A DNA stretch of 64,000 bases from positions 62,001 to 126,000 of the forward strand of contig JAEPRB010000010.1 of the NCBI GenBank assembly GCA_016758965.1. The letters are read 5' to 3'. Both the position numbers and the translations under genes were made by a program. This DNA comes from Circinella minor (taxonomy: Eukaryota > Mucoromycota > Mucoromycetes > Mucorales > Lichtheimiaceae). Shown one piece after another: positions 24,454-38,896 of the stretch (positions are counted from its first letter, which is position 1; the number at the start of each line of letters is the position of its first letter). The notes below the pieces were generated by a model. That model saw only the letters and a program-made list of their open reading frames with translations. It did not search any database and had not been told where the DNA came from.

Positions 24454-26323
24454 ATGTCACCTTCACCCTCATCACCTTCACCTGTTCCTATAATAAAAGC
24501 GGTACCATTTTCATTACCAGCAGAAATCTTGGGTGTCATTGCTAGAGCATTACCCGCTGAAGATTGGTATGCTTGCATTCTCGTCAACAAGGAATGGTCA
24601 ATTGAATTCACCAGCATATTTTATCGTTCTGTAACATTACGAACTGACCGACAATGTGCCTTATTCTATGACGCGTTGCTCGAATCATCAAGACGGCTTG
24701 GGTACTACACTCGAGAACTTTGTATCCTCGCACCCGATCCACCACTAATGATGCTCAAAGAATTATCACACCTGTGTCCCTTTCTCACCCAGCTGGATTT
24801 ACCTCAAAACATACGTGGCCATATTTATGATCTTGCTGCATTACCGTTGAGTTTTACTTTACTGTCGTCGCTGTCATACCTTTGTGTGACATCCAACCTT
24901 GCTGACTTTTCTTGGCTTGAATCACTTTCTCAGTTGACATATCTTAGCATCCAATGGGTAAGCACTGAATGGTCCATGGAACTTGTTACTGATCTCCATG
25001 CGTGGTGCCCTCAACTCCAAAGTTTGCAATTGATTATAAAAAGCATCAGTATGATAACAAAACCAACATTGTCATCATCTCGAATACTGCGTCGAGACTT
25101 GATCATAAATCAACATCATAAGCACCATCGTCAACAGCAATCCGACGGCAGTAACAAGACCACTGCTCTTACAGTACGATCAGTCAAGATATACTTACCG
25201 ATAGAACTTGTACATCCTCTAGTAGCAGACTGGCTTGACTTTTGTGCAACAACGTATCCTAATTTAAAGCATTTGACGATTGGTTTAGAAATTGGACATG
25301 AATTAATGAATCATCAACGTATAAACCCATTTGCATTCAACAACAACGTCAAAAACACCCTTCTTTCATCCATGTCAACATTTGCTCAAACTTGTCATTA
25401 TCTTAAATCCATTGAACTTGAAAACTTTGGCGAATATTATCGACTTTTACAAATCATCAACAGATACGACCGGCGACTGGAAAGAATTGAAATAAAGGAT
25501 CCGTATGAACTTGTTGCTTGGACATTGTTTGCGGAATCTACAAAATCATCCAAAGATTCACTTGATACATTAACTATAGCGTCTTTTCGGGATTTTCTTC
25601 CTGGGATTGAGTATGGATTGCTTCAACACGTTCAGACACTCGCTAATCTTTCCAGACTTACATTGACGGATTGTATGAATCGTATATCGATTGACAAATT
25701 ATTACATGCAGCACCTAAACTCAAATATTTATGTCTCGTAGCAACGTACCTTGTCACTACCACAACCACGACTCCTTACATCGAAAAACATGATAGCCTT
25801 GAAATACTAGAGTTCAAGAGGAATTCAGTGAGCCAGCCTGTACTCAGGTATATCAATCAGCATTGTCATCGATTACGGCAATTGTCTATTGAATGTACTT
25901 CAATCCCACCAATGGCCGATGATATCAATCAAGAGAGCCATATATCGCTTCCAAACTTAGATTTAAAAAAAATAACATTACATGGTGTGTCAAGGAAAAC
26001 GGTGATACCAGATGCAGATAGTTTTATTGGTGTCAAGAAATCTATAACAATGGGTAAAGATATGTTTTCCTTTTTCTTCTATATGATACACTGTATAACA
26101 ACTAATAACGAATTGAAATACTCAAGATTCTTTCAAATGGTATCATACTGGGAAAGATACTTGTGAAAATGAAAAATCAAGAGGTGTATTGGGATATCCA
26201 GAATTACCCTGTTATACCAAAGAGCTAGTACTAAAAGTGAAAAAAGACAATGTCTTTGTCTTGCTTATTAACTGTCGATCCCTTCAACAACTTTATTTTA
26301 ATGATATTCGACTAGTTATTTGA
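24454..26323 (+). CDS. F-box and leucine-rich-repeat-like protein
   Basis: Two exons, 24454-26053 and 26127-26323, separated by a 73-nt GT-AG intron (1797 nt, 598 residues). Without this intron the frame stops at 26166 after a hydrophobic, unlikely tail. With it the protein continues DSFKWYHTGKDT and ends NCRSLQQLYFNDIRLVI, another LRR-like unit, so I favour the spliced form. Residues about 18-60 (FSLPAEILGVIARALPAEDWYACILVNKEW) form an F-box, the Skp1-binding part of SCF ubiquitin ligases. The rest shows irregular leucine-rich repeats (LTYLSIQW, LKHLTIGL, LSRLTLTDC, LKYLCLV, LRQLSIEC) that would bind a substrate. The target is unknown. Such F-box/LRR families are expanded and fast-evolving in Mucoromycota. 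Confidence 0.85.
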
Positions 26324-26916
26324 AATAGCATACTCGTCTGGCTGTTCCCTTGATTTGTAACAATTTTTATATCATTTATTTACATAATACATAACAATAT
26401 TATTAAACTTCTTTAAAGCGCGTGATATATCATCACAACATTTATTGATTATATATGACATCAATTACATTATTATACCTCACAACCAAATACAAATATT
26501 TTAATATTATTTTAAATTTGATGTCTGGAATTAATTGATTTTATACGTGATTTTTTTTTACAAAGTTATAAATGATACATTATAAAGCAATTATGTGGAT
26601 AAGGGAAGATAATACACATTATTATTACGTAATAATTAGATTTATAATCTTCGTACTCAAACGTGAGTTGCATTTACTTGCTAATAATATATTATAAAAA
26701 GCTTTATATGCTAAACAGATTTGTTCTTCAAAAGATGCTTTACATATTTCTCGCCGCTGGACCTTCAACCAAACACCCTTCAATGGGATATTAAAAAGGC
26801 AAGTACCGTGGTATTACGTTCATTGTCAAGGGATGTTCTTGCAAGAGGAATAAAAATAAAAGAGGAAAATTAGTGTTATTCGAAGAAAGATAAAACCGCC
26901 AGATGGCATTATCGGT

Positions 26917-27014
26917 ACAACAATGTATGCGGACGCGAGCAAATCCCGCGATGGCCAAGAGTATAAACCCTCTTCCATCCCAACAAGCCGCACTGTCGAA
27001 GAGAGTTTGGTTTA
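26917..27014. repeat. 98-bp direct repeat, copy A
   Basis: It is identical to copy B at 27223-27320 except for three substitutions and has no indels (95/98). It is more GC-rich than the surrounding DNA. Start-to-start spacing is 306 bp. Its boundaries are sharp on both sides. Confidence 0.95.
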
Positions 27015-27222
27015 CAAGCATCACCTTGCGCCCAGGAGGTCATCCAACCCCAACTCTTCTACTTATATATTATAAGTACCTTCTTCCGCCAAAGAAGAAA
27101 CAGGTGCCACATAAATTGTTGAATATATGGATTGAGAAATTACTATTAACGATACAATATAAAAGTTACTTGAAGAAAATTACCAACCTAGAAATGCATC
27201 AAAAGGATACAACAATATTGAC

Positions 27223-27320
27223 ACAACAATGTATGTGGACGCGAGCAAATCCCCCGATGGCCAAGAGTATAAACCCTCTTCCATCCTAACAAGCCGCACT
27301 GTCGAAGAGAGTTTGGTTTA
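27223..27320. repeat. 98-bp direct repeat, copy B
   Basis: Same orientation as copy A. The three differences are C to T at 27236, G to C at 27254 and C to T at 27287. The last of these puts a stop in the reading frame open in copy A, so the repeat is not obviously maintained as protein. Confidence 0.95.
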
Positions 27321-28176
27321 TATTGTGATTACTATTTTTATACTATGCTGATTATAGTGATTAACTGATTATAATCAATGAATGAGGCAGTGAAAACCAA
27401 TAGAAAAAGACTATGACGTTTGGATTTAGCCAATCAATTTTGACTATGACATGCTGCTGAGACTTAAACAGGTAGCATAAAGCATAAGGGAGAAGAAAGT
27501 TCATACATTATTAGCGTCAATATTAAAAAAAGTTATTGCTGTCATGGACTGCATCAATAGTGTCACATTGTAATTTAACTTTAATAATAAAAGACGTGGA
27601 AGAAAAAAAGAATGAAAAAACCCTAATGCCAGGAGAAAATCTAATGGAACAAAAACCTTATCTAATGGAGAGTTCATGATTGCGTGTGGAGATGAAAATT
27701 CTACTGATGTTAGTGATTCCAAGAACATTGTCGACAAACCGAACCATTAATAAGGAATTTATCATTAGTCTAACTACTACCATTGATTCCAACCCTATGG
27801 AATCGAGCTTATGTGAAATGATAAGTACGTCTCCAAAAGTGTTAATTGTAGTTGTAACATAATTTAGTGTTAACAGATCCAGATTCTATTATAGCACTTC
27901 AAATATTTACAGATAGCAGCAGCAGTAGCAGCAATAATAATCTGCTTAAAGACATGTGCCATATGGGATAGCATTGAATGTAAAGTGAACAACAAGAAAA
28001 CAAAGTGCAATAATGTCTGTGGCAAAATCGATTGTAGAGACAAAAATGACAGCAAAATACATTTTAAATAGTTATAAGTTCTAATTCATATATAAAATAT
28101 AACCATCATTTTACAATAGAATAATCTTCCTTTCGCTTTGCTACTAGGGCCATTTCCTAATTGAGAACAATTAATT

Positions 28177-28543
28177 TTGTTGTCTCATATATGGCCTAAA
28201 AAAATGGGATTTTTCACGAATTATTTGCGAAAGCATTTCAAGTGTGATGAATTTGGTGATTATGATGTAGTTCCGGCTTTCAAAGCTAGCCAATACATTG
28301 ATCAAGAAACTGCAGAAAATTATTTAAGGCAGATGTCGGAAAAATTACAGCGTGGTCACCAAGTGAACTTCAGCTGTGGGCTGTGAAAGAAAATAAAGAG
28401 TTTACAGTAAGTAAATGCAGTATTCTATTAATTGGGACTGGTGGAAACGGGATATCCGTACTGAGAATCTCATCACAGATCCTCCAGGAAATCTTGTTGA
28501 AAGCATTTCACGACGTGACATAATTATAAGTAACAGTAAATGA
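28177..28543 (+). pseudogene. broken coding fragment, unknown family
   Basis: Frame 28177-28386 encodes FFTNYLRKHFKCDEFGDYD and a helical stretch (DQETAENYLRQMSEKLQR), then stops. A second frame at 28415-28543 begins MQYSINWDWWKRDIRT and continues with DPPGNLVESISRRDI before its stop. Both have soluble, protein-like composition unlike nearby noise. They are in different frames separated by about 30 bp with no plausible intron (only GTAAGT...CAG 14 nt apart). The simplest reading is one gene split by frameshift and missing its ends. No family recognised. Confidence 0.35.
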
Positions 28544-28960
28544 TTTAGCTGGTAAGAGATAAAAAAAAAACTAGTGAGACTATAAAAAGAGAAGCAACGC
28601 GTGCACTCAGTTAAGAACGAAGTTTCACTATATTATTAATTAAAAAGTGAACTTGGAAAAGCTTACTATAAAGAGAACCTTTTCGTAATAGTCAAATAGA
28701 AGTCCGACCAATAATATATGTAGTCACTATTATTCTTAATAATATCATGTCATTATTAGCATTAGATTATTACCCTAACTATCATCATGATCATAAACAT
28801 TATGCTAAATCTACCCGATAACTAAAAAATATTCAAACCCCTTTTTAATTCATATAATAAAATATTAGCTCTTTACACATTCAAATTATTCTTTTTTATA
28901 TCTATATATTACACTATTGACAGCTGTTTTCCAAAAGTTCTTTAGAAACATTTACTGGGT

Positions 28961-28975
28961 GGATTATTCAGCAAA
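28961..28975 (-). promoter_or_regulatory. candidate OYE2 promoter element
   Basis: On the minus strand this reads TTTGCTGAATAATCC, a 15/15 match to the element before OYE3 (which is on the plus strand there). It lies about 170-180 bp before the start codon. A regulator of stress-induced reductases is a natural guess, but the binding protein is unknown. Confidence 0.45.
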
Positions 28976-29085
28976 AAGGCGAACTGAGGTGGTTGAACTC
29001 CGTAGCACAAATGAATCCACGTTATATAAGTTTACATAGCGCAAAACTAAACCCCGACTTAAAAGGCGATCAGGGCATGATAGAA

Positions 29086-29095
29086 TATAAAAAGG
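29086..29095 (+). promoter_or_regulatory. candidate OYE2 TATA box
   Basis: TATAAAAAGG lies 58 bp before the OYE2 start codon. OYE3 has TATAAATTA at the same 58-59 bp spacing. Confidence 0.5.
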
Positions 29096-29143
29096 GTAAT
29101 CACTAAATCATTTCATTTTATTTTTAATTAATAACAAATAAAT

Positions 29144-30506
<1,363 letters not shown>

Positions 30507-31766
30507 AAAAAATACTATTATATATACCGAACCGCTCCTTTCTCATTTATTCAATAATATAATTATTTAAATAAAATTATTTTTGTTTGTTTTTTTAGTA
30601 AATAACTATATTGCAATGATATATTTTTGGTATAGCATAAACAGTAACTCTCATGATTAATACAATAATAAAAGAAATAAGTTCATTTTTCTTCATATCT
30701 TTTCAGATGTACTTCTTTAATTTACTATTATTCTTTACCTCATTTAAACACAAATTTTCATTTACAGCTTTTCTTTTACGTACCAATATATCTATTTATA
30801 ACATTTGAAATCCAGTAATAGAATATCCTGGAAGGTTACTTAATTCGAGTAGGTTTACACGAGATAAAAACCGAGGTATCTGTTGCTGTACAAGTACGTC
30901 TCTCGGCTTTATTCTATTCAATTATCATATTTATTCTTTATCATTATAAACAGAATAAGTCACAATAATAAATAAAACATAAGAACCCATAAATATCCAT
31001 GCAGTTCCCTATTTTATATGTGTACGTAGAGTAATGCATTTTTGATCGAATCCCCCAATAAGTGTATGAATATCCATGGTTACCCGTTATCTATGTAGAA
31101 AGGGATGAAATAAAAAAAAAGCTTTCGTGGCTTTTTATTGTACTCTTAATAACCAATACCATACATTTTAGTCAGCTTTCATAGAGAGCGGTTTGCCGTG
31201 ATGTAATCGATTAATAGACAGCTAGAACATAGATAGCTATATTTAAAATGAAAATATACATAGAACTAAAGAACTGTATCAGACAGGTAATAGACACAGG
31301 CTGAAGTTCATTGATATTTTACCAAGTCTAGAAAAATTAGTCGAGAAATGCTGCCGACTTAACTTACTATCTGTTTGGAGGCAAGTCACTTTACTATGCT
31401 CTAGCTTATTGTTACACGCATGACATATTTACTGTTATACTCACTACGTACAATCACTTTAGCTATTAATAATCCGTGTCGAAAAAATCACAACACGATA
31501 TAATGGAATACAATAAAACAAACTACATCAATACCATCGATACTGACGAATAAAACAAGTTTTGAATGATCAATATATAATAGTAGCGATATATTTTATG
31601 TGGTGAAGAACTAAATAATGAGATCGTTAAATACAACCACTCACTCGCGCCATTTGTTCTTTTCAGATAAAATATGGTAAATTTTACCAAGTTGAAATTA
31701 TTTTTTCCTTATTATACCTTTTCAGGTACACAAAAAAATATACTCCGAAATAAATCACCAAATCTA

Positions 31767-31781
31767 TTTGCTGAATAATCC
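31767..31781 (+). promoter_or_regulatory. candidate OYE3 promoter element
   Basis: TTTGCTGAATAATCC, identical over 15 bases to the inverted copy before OYE2. It lies about 134-148 bp before the start codon. The following CGA extends the match to the OYE1 copy (AATAATCCGA). Confidence 0.45.
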
Positions 31782-31855
31782 GAAGATATTATTAATCAGA
31801 AAGGTTTATTAATCAAATTATTAATCTACTTGACATTTTTAAAAGCCAGGAGAAG

Positions 31856-31864
31856 TATAAATTA
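31856..31864 (+). promoter_or_regulatory. candidate OYE3 TATA box
   Basis: TATAAATTA lies 59 bp before the start codon, the same spacing as in OYE2. Confidence 0.45.
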
Positions 31865-31914
31865 TCATCAACAAACAGATATTTTCTTTTTTTTATTATC
31901 AAAAAATAACAAAT

Positions 31915-33343
<1,429 letters not shown>

Positions 33344-33720
33344 GAATTTATTAATTATTATGATACCCAAAAAGAATTCCTACTTTACTGTATACCTTCT
33401 CCCTGGCACATTTCAGAATAGATTAAATAGAATTATATTATAATATTACTTCTTTAAAGTTTTATACTCTTAAAATGTGTTCCTTTTTTTTTTTTTTTTT
33501 GATCGTCAGTTTTTTTTTGTGCTAAGGCAAATATGCATTTTGGTGACAAAGAGTTTCTTCCAATCAGCAACAAGGTTGAGCGGAGCTATGCCTTGTTTGA
33601 AACAGCTTAATGCGTGTTCTATACGGCGTTGGCACGATTTCTTTCTTACTCTCTTTTTTTTTTTTACTTTTTCCTTTTATCCCTTTTTTTTTATAAAGTC
33701 TTTGACAATAAGCTATTATT
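33344..33720. other. intergenic, about 375 bp
   Basis: 3' region of OYE3 and promoter of the small gene at 33721, with several T tracts. Nothing else seen. Confidence 0.6.
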
Positions 33721-33853
33721 ATGGCAGACGAAAGTGTTATTGCTCTTGGTCAAAAGTTTCAACAATTACGTGGCCGACCAGGTAAATATAATGGCGGTGA
33801 ATATGACGAAGCCATTGATTCACCTGAAGGTGAAAAATTCAAGGTTATGAAGG

Positions 33854-33884
<31 letters not shown>

Positions 33885-34519
33885 AGAACAAAAAAGACTT
33901 GGAGATAGTTCCTTACGTGTGTGTGTGTGTGTGCTAAAGTACAAAAATTTAACATGTTGAATAAATGTTAATGACATTTCATAATGCTTGGAAAATTCAT
34001 TTTAGTCTTTAGGCGATCAGTTGGGATTGCCTGGTACACCAGCTGCAGATATTCTTGCTCGTTTAGGTAAACCAGACGAGTTGACACCGTCATTACAAGG
34101 TGATGCAGCAGCAGCAGCTATACCACTTATGCCAGGTAAAAAAAAAAAATACAACCTAACAAAAGATCATGCGCGCGTGAGGAATAAGTTCTAACTTTAT
34201 ATATATATAAGGTCCGACTATGGATGCTTCAGCTACTGCTGGTACTCAACAACAACAACCTCCGTACTTTTTAGTTTATTATTGGCGTCAAAAGAACGAC
34301 TATCTTTATTTCAAGGTAAGTTATTATTATTATTATTATTACTATTATCAATCATTTATTTATAAGAGAGGAATGATTTTTGTGAGTATACAGAACTTTA
34401 TAGACAAAGTAAAATCTAAACTTGTATACAAAATTATTTTATTTATTTCGGTATTTTAGATCGATCCAATCAAGGAAACAGTTATCACTTCCGATTGGAA
34501 ATTGACATCGGATCAATAA
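33721..34519 (+). CDS. small fungal protein of unknown function
   Basis: Four exons: 33721-33852, 34006-34135, 34212-34315, 34460-34519 (426 nt, 141 residues, consistent phases). The N-terminus is polar and Gly-rich (LRGRPGKYNGGEYDEAID). Next is LGLPGTPAADILARLGKPDEL, then an Ala/Gln/Pro linker, then a compact C-terminal motif PYFLVYYWRQKNDYLYFKID ending in SDWKL. The aromatic block and the PGTPAADIL motif look conserved rather than random, and I believe similar short proteins exist in other fungi, but I cannot assign a function. No signal peptide or membrane segment. Confidence 0.82.
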
Positions 34520-35018
34520 CTTTTTGTCTATCCAGAGAATTTTTTTTAATCTTTATAAATGGTAGTCCATGTTAAATAAAATGAAAAGTTTATATTCTCT
34601 TTTCTTATAATTGATGTATTTTGTTGGAAAGAGAAGAAAAGAATACGTAATGGCGTAATTTTTCTTTGAAAAAGAAAGGCGTGAACTATGTGTATTACCT
34701 ATATAATGTTATCATTTCGATTTAGCCGTTAACATTTCCGCTCCTCCCTGCCCCTTATTATAAACAAATAAAGTTATACTAATAACATTTTAAATATTAG
34801 TTACGCCAATAACTAATTAACCAACTACTATTAATATATTTCACATGTGATGTTTTGTCTATATTTTTGAAGCATAAATGTTATTATTCGTCGTACTGTT
34901 ATTTCATTTATGACTCTTCAGTTTTTGTTAATGTATTTATATAAAAAAACACATAGTATCTTTTTTTTTAAAAAAAAAATTCTTGTTCTCTAATCTTTCA
35001 CCAATATTATTATAATAT
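34520..35018. other. intergenic, about 500 bp
   Basis: AT-rich; nothing recognised. Confidence 0.6.
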
Positions 35019-36211
35019 ATGTTTTATAATATAACTGAAAAGTCAGCAGCACAATTTCAAAGTTGGTTTCATGCTCGGTATTATTTCATTACTGAAAGTC
35101 TTAGTGTCGCTGGTATAGTTACGGTTGTATGGGGATTTTCATATTATTTCATGGTACGGCTTTTCTTTTTTTTTTCCTATATATTTTAACATAATAATAA
35201 TTAGCTGTATATAAATAATCAAATCAGTTGGGATTAAGAAGAAACTACCTTATTTTTCAATAGGGAGTTTTTTTTTCCAAACATTGCTTCCGGTCGAAGT
35301 CCAAATAACACAGGTATAAATACATATATATACGTATATATAATCACTTTTTTCTTAATCATTTTTAATAACTCATTTTATGATATATTTTATCATAATA
35401 ATCTATCCACAATTACCAAATATTGGTTTCGCCATTTTCCCACAATTAGATTTGCTATGTCTAACGGACTTTTTTGATGCCATTTTTGTTCTTCCTACTC
35501 TTGTACGTATTAATTCTAACGCACAGAAAGTCGGCTTATGGTATATATGCATTATTATTTAAACCCACAGTATTACTAATAACAGCAACTATGCATAAGT
35601 CGTGTTTTTTTTCGTCTATATATATATTTATAATAGTTGGTATAACATGTATGTTAACTTCTACTTTGTGTAGCATTGAATAGATAATTTCAGTTGTAGT
35701 TACAGTACTTCATTTCCGGATCCACGTCCTGGATGTGAAAAAGTCTCTGACAACTTCTTTAGTAAAATAACGGCGCATAAATGTGGCGATTGTATGTTCA
35801 GTGGCCATACAGCTTTGTTTGTTATCTGTGCTTGTGCATGGACAACTCATTTACCTATACACCGATTATTTTTAGCGATGTATTTATTCGTTTTGCTATT
35901 TGGTGCTTTGTTACCGAACAGGTAATTATAAAGCTGTACATATTACTCTACATATCAAAATCACTCTACTCCTGTCATCAGTATTTCAGTAAATTTCTCG
36001 TTTTACATGTCTGTATAACATCTTGAGCCACCAATTACTTTATTTATATATACCACGTAATAATAATAATGTAGACGTAAACAATGAAAAAACCAACTCA
36101 TAACTGCCTGCTATTTATTTAAGGGCACATTATACTGTAGATGTATTAATCGCATGTTATGTGGGAATTGGAAATTGGTACGTGTTACAGTTTCTTTGGA
36201 AAAAACATTGA
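35019..36211 (+). CDS. shortened sphingomyelin-synthase-like (PAP2_C family) membrane protein, possible pseudogene
   Basis: The C-terminus carries the family's two catalytic blocks: HKCGDCMFSGHTALFV and, after an intron, HYTVDVLIACYVGIGNWY. These supply the His and His/Asp of the lipid phosphotransferase active site. An intact model is possible with exons 35019-35153, 35268-35313, 35450-35540, 35706-35921, 36124-36211 (576 nt, 191 residues). It is much shorter than relatives and lacks about one membrane segment. Sequence just before the acceptor at 35449 still reads LPNIGFAIFPQL in frame with exon 3, resembling the family's PLPD-x-GF motif, yet no AG exists upstream to include it. Hydrophobic coding-like sequence in other frames also fills 35560-35700. 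Family relatives transfer a phospho-headgroup to ceramide or similar lipids. Decay or unusual splicing is likely. Confidence 0.55.
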
Positions 36212-38367
36212 ACACGAAAAGTATATTTGAGATCAATTAATTGGTCTGCTCAAAGATTCTTATCACTTCCTCTAAGTCCCTCATTAAAGGATAAGCTGTC
36301 ACATTATCAATTATTAATTCAGCCTGACTATCATGACAATAATAATCACTTTAAGGACACAAGTACTACAATCATGAATGGTAAACACAATTATTCGGAT
36401 AATCACCAACGATAAACAAACACCTGCCCAAGTACATCAACGGTTAGTAAAAATACTATGATTAGTAGATCAGTAGTATATCATACGTAATAGCAGAAAT
36501 GGTTATGAAAAAAAACAAGAATAGGTATATATAGTAACAGACTGGATCACATATCATATTATTTATTTATTTAATTAACATACAGTAATTGTTTTAAACA
36601 TAACCTTTGCGATCATGATTTAATAATCATAAAACTTACTACCCCATTATTACAATCAAAGAATACCCAATAATAATACTGCACCTATAACCATGGTTAC
36701 ATCATTGGACATAGGACAGCAGCAATAAGACTAAAAGTTTATTACTATATTAGTAACAACTCCAATAATTAATATCAGTGTCTGTATATCATTTATATAT
36801 ACCCAATGGAACGTCTTTTCCTACATTATTACTATGATATATTCTACACGTATTATTATATTACGTACTATTATTGAATTTAATTCTAACTTTATATTAT
36901 CATACATCACAACTTCTCTTTTATTTGTTCGATAATAAATATATTTCTATAGGTATCAAATTACATAAATACCTGTCGCGAACCACGTCAGGTCATAGTA
37001 GAATAATAATGAGACTATTTTTGTTTAAACTTTATCATGTTCTCATTATAATAAAAGCTTTCAACTATATCAATAGTAGTAAATATAGTAAAAAATGAAA
37101 TATTGGAATGTACAATGCAACGAACCTGTACCTCTTTTTTGATTCTTAATATTAATATTATTGTTTATCCTATAGGTATAAAAAAACAATATCATCTGCT
37201 AATTTAGCTAACATAATAATACCATTAAAATAAAGAATAATTATTATAGTGTTCTAGATGTGTTACTATTGTGACTACAGTGTATATCACCTGGTAGATT
37301 TATGCAAAAAGAAAACACGTCGTACATACTTTAAGCTACGTATCGAATAAAAAAAGGTTGAGATAATATTATATGTAAATTACTTTTTAAGGATATTTTG
37401 ACCCATATGACTCAGTTCTGTTGTTGTTTATAAGAGATAATATTAATGTCTTTTGTCAATATTTTTTTTTTTGTGTCCTACCTTTTTTGATAAGCAAAAA
37501 AGAATGCTTAGCATGTTTATACCTTTTCGTTCATTGGGAAAAATTGTTGACGATACGTAACAATAATGATAATAATAGAATAATTTTCTTTTATTTTCGC
37601 TTTTTAGTCTGTCTCCTATTTTTCTTAACTTGATGAAACACTTGATCGGAATAGTTTATCCGGTGGATGCATATCGCTATATAAATAACTTTTTGTAACC
37701 ATATTGGTGTAGCAGAGAGAGACAAGCGGAAGAACAAGGGTGCTAATAGTCTAATGTTACATATTAATTAATAGGAAAAGAACGATATGTAAGTATTGCT
37801 AATGAATTTTTTATGTAAAGAAGTGTACAGCACAGTGTAAATTTTACTTGATATACGCTCAAAACTAAGCTCATAACATATTAGATCTAAAATTATTTAT
37901 TATGCATTCTATTTCAAAGAAAACAAACAACAAATAAAGTATCAATATCATTGTAATTATTTGTTATTCATCTACAGCCCCTAATAATGATATGGTTAAA
38001 TATAACCTTTTACGGACATTTGTACTATTATTATAATGTTTTTTATAACAAAATTTAAAACTATATAATACTAAAATAATTATTTAAGAGAGAAGAATAA
38101 AAAAAACCAGTTGTAGATCATTATCGTTAATTCTTTCTGTATATTGTTGTGATGATAAAGAGTTGCATATTTATAGAATAATGAGAAGAAATATGTAAAA
38201 AAAAAAAAAAAAAAAAAAAGGTGATATGTACATTATAATGCATGAACTAAACGGGAAAAATAGTTTCTTATCATTATATAACATGGCTGCATCAGATCAG
38301 AAACATAAAAAAAAAACTCTTTCTTTCATCATCCCATTTACTATCATTTTTTTTTCTTAAAATAATC
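36212..38367. other. intergenic, 2.2 kb, no recognised gene
   Basis: Very AT-rich throughout, with a poly-A tract of about 22 at 38198-38219. Only short, low-complexity frames. Confidence 0.6.
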
Positions 38368-38859
38368 ATGACACGACGAGTCCATACTACCACTCATCAT
38401 AATCATAATCATTCAAATTCAAAATCTAAAATTAAGAATAGTATTGTGTCTAAATGGATAAATAAACTTGTTGGTGAGTTATAAAAAGAGAAAAAAATGC
38501 AATGAGTTGCATTAACCTTTCAAGATTATCCACTCCGTAAAAAAAAATAATCTTTTTAGACTGAAATTTTTCGAGGTGCGTCACAATACATTAGGGTCAT
38601 CTTCAAGAACACATTACCATCACAACCAACATCAAAAGTCGCATCCCACCACATTACTTAGTAAAAATCCGGTTACTTTATATACTAATAATATTGTTTC
38701 AGAACAACAATACGAATTAATTTCACATTGGGGGTATTCTTTAGAGAATAAACAATTCATCAACACAACAAAAACTGCGGTAATAAATAATAATAAAACC
38801 ACCAATAGTGACCTAGCTTCACGACTTGCCAGTCAACTTATTTCTTGGAGTCAAAGTTC

Positions 38860-38896
<37 letters not shown>

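Larger units (their letters stand above)
26324..29143. other. gene-poor intergenic region with direct repeats and coding relics
   Basis: 2.8 kb between the F-box gene and OYE2. It contains the 98-bp repeat pair (26917 and 27223) and broken coding fragments at 28177-28543, both listed separately. The right end is the OYE2 promoter. Small frames at 27501-28055 are AT/Ile/Ser-rich and not convincing. Confidence 0.6.
30507..31914. other. intergenic, 1.4 kb, between OYE2 and OYE3
   Basis: AT-rich, with no gene or relic recognised. The last 150 bp hold the OYE3 promoter element and TATA-like sequence. Confidence 0.6.

Noticed and set aside
27015..27065. Minus-strand resemblance to the 5S rRNA internal control region next to repeat copy A
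   Set aside because: A short stretch resembles TTGGATGGGAGACC...CCTGGG, but it needs gaps, the rest of 5S rRNA is missing, and copy B has nothing similar beside it.
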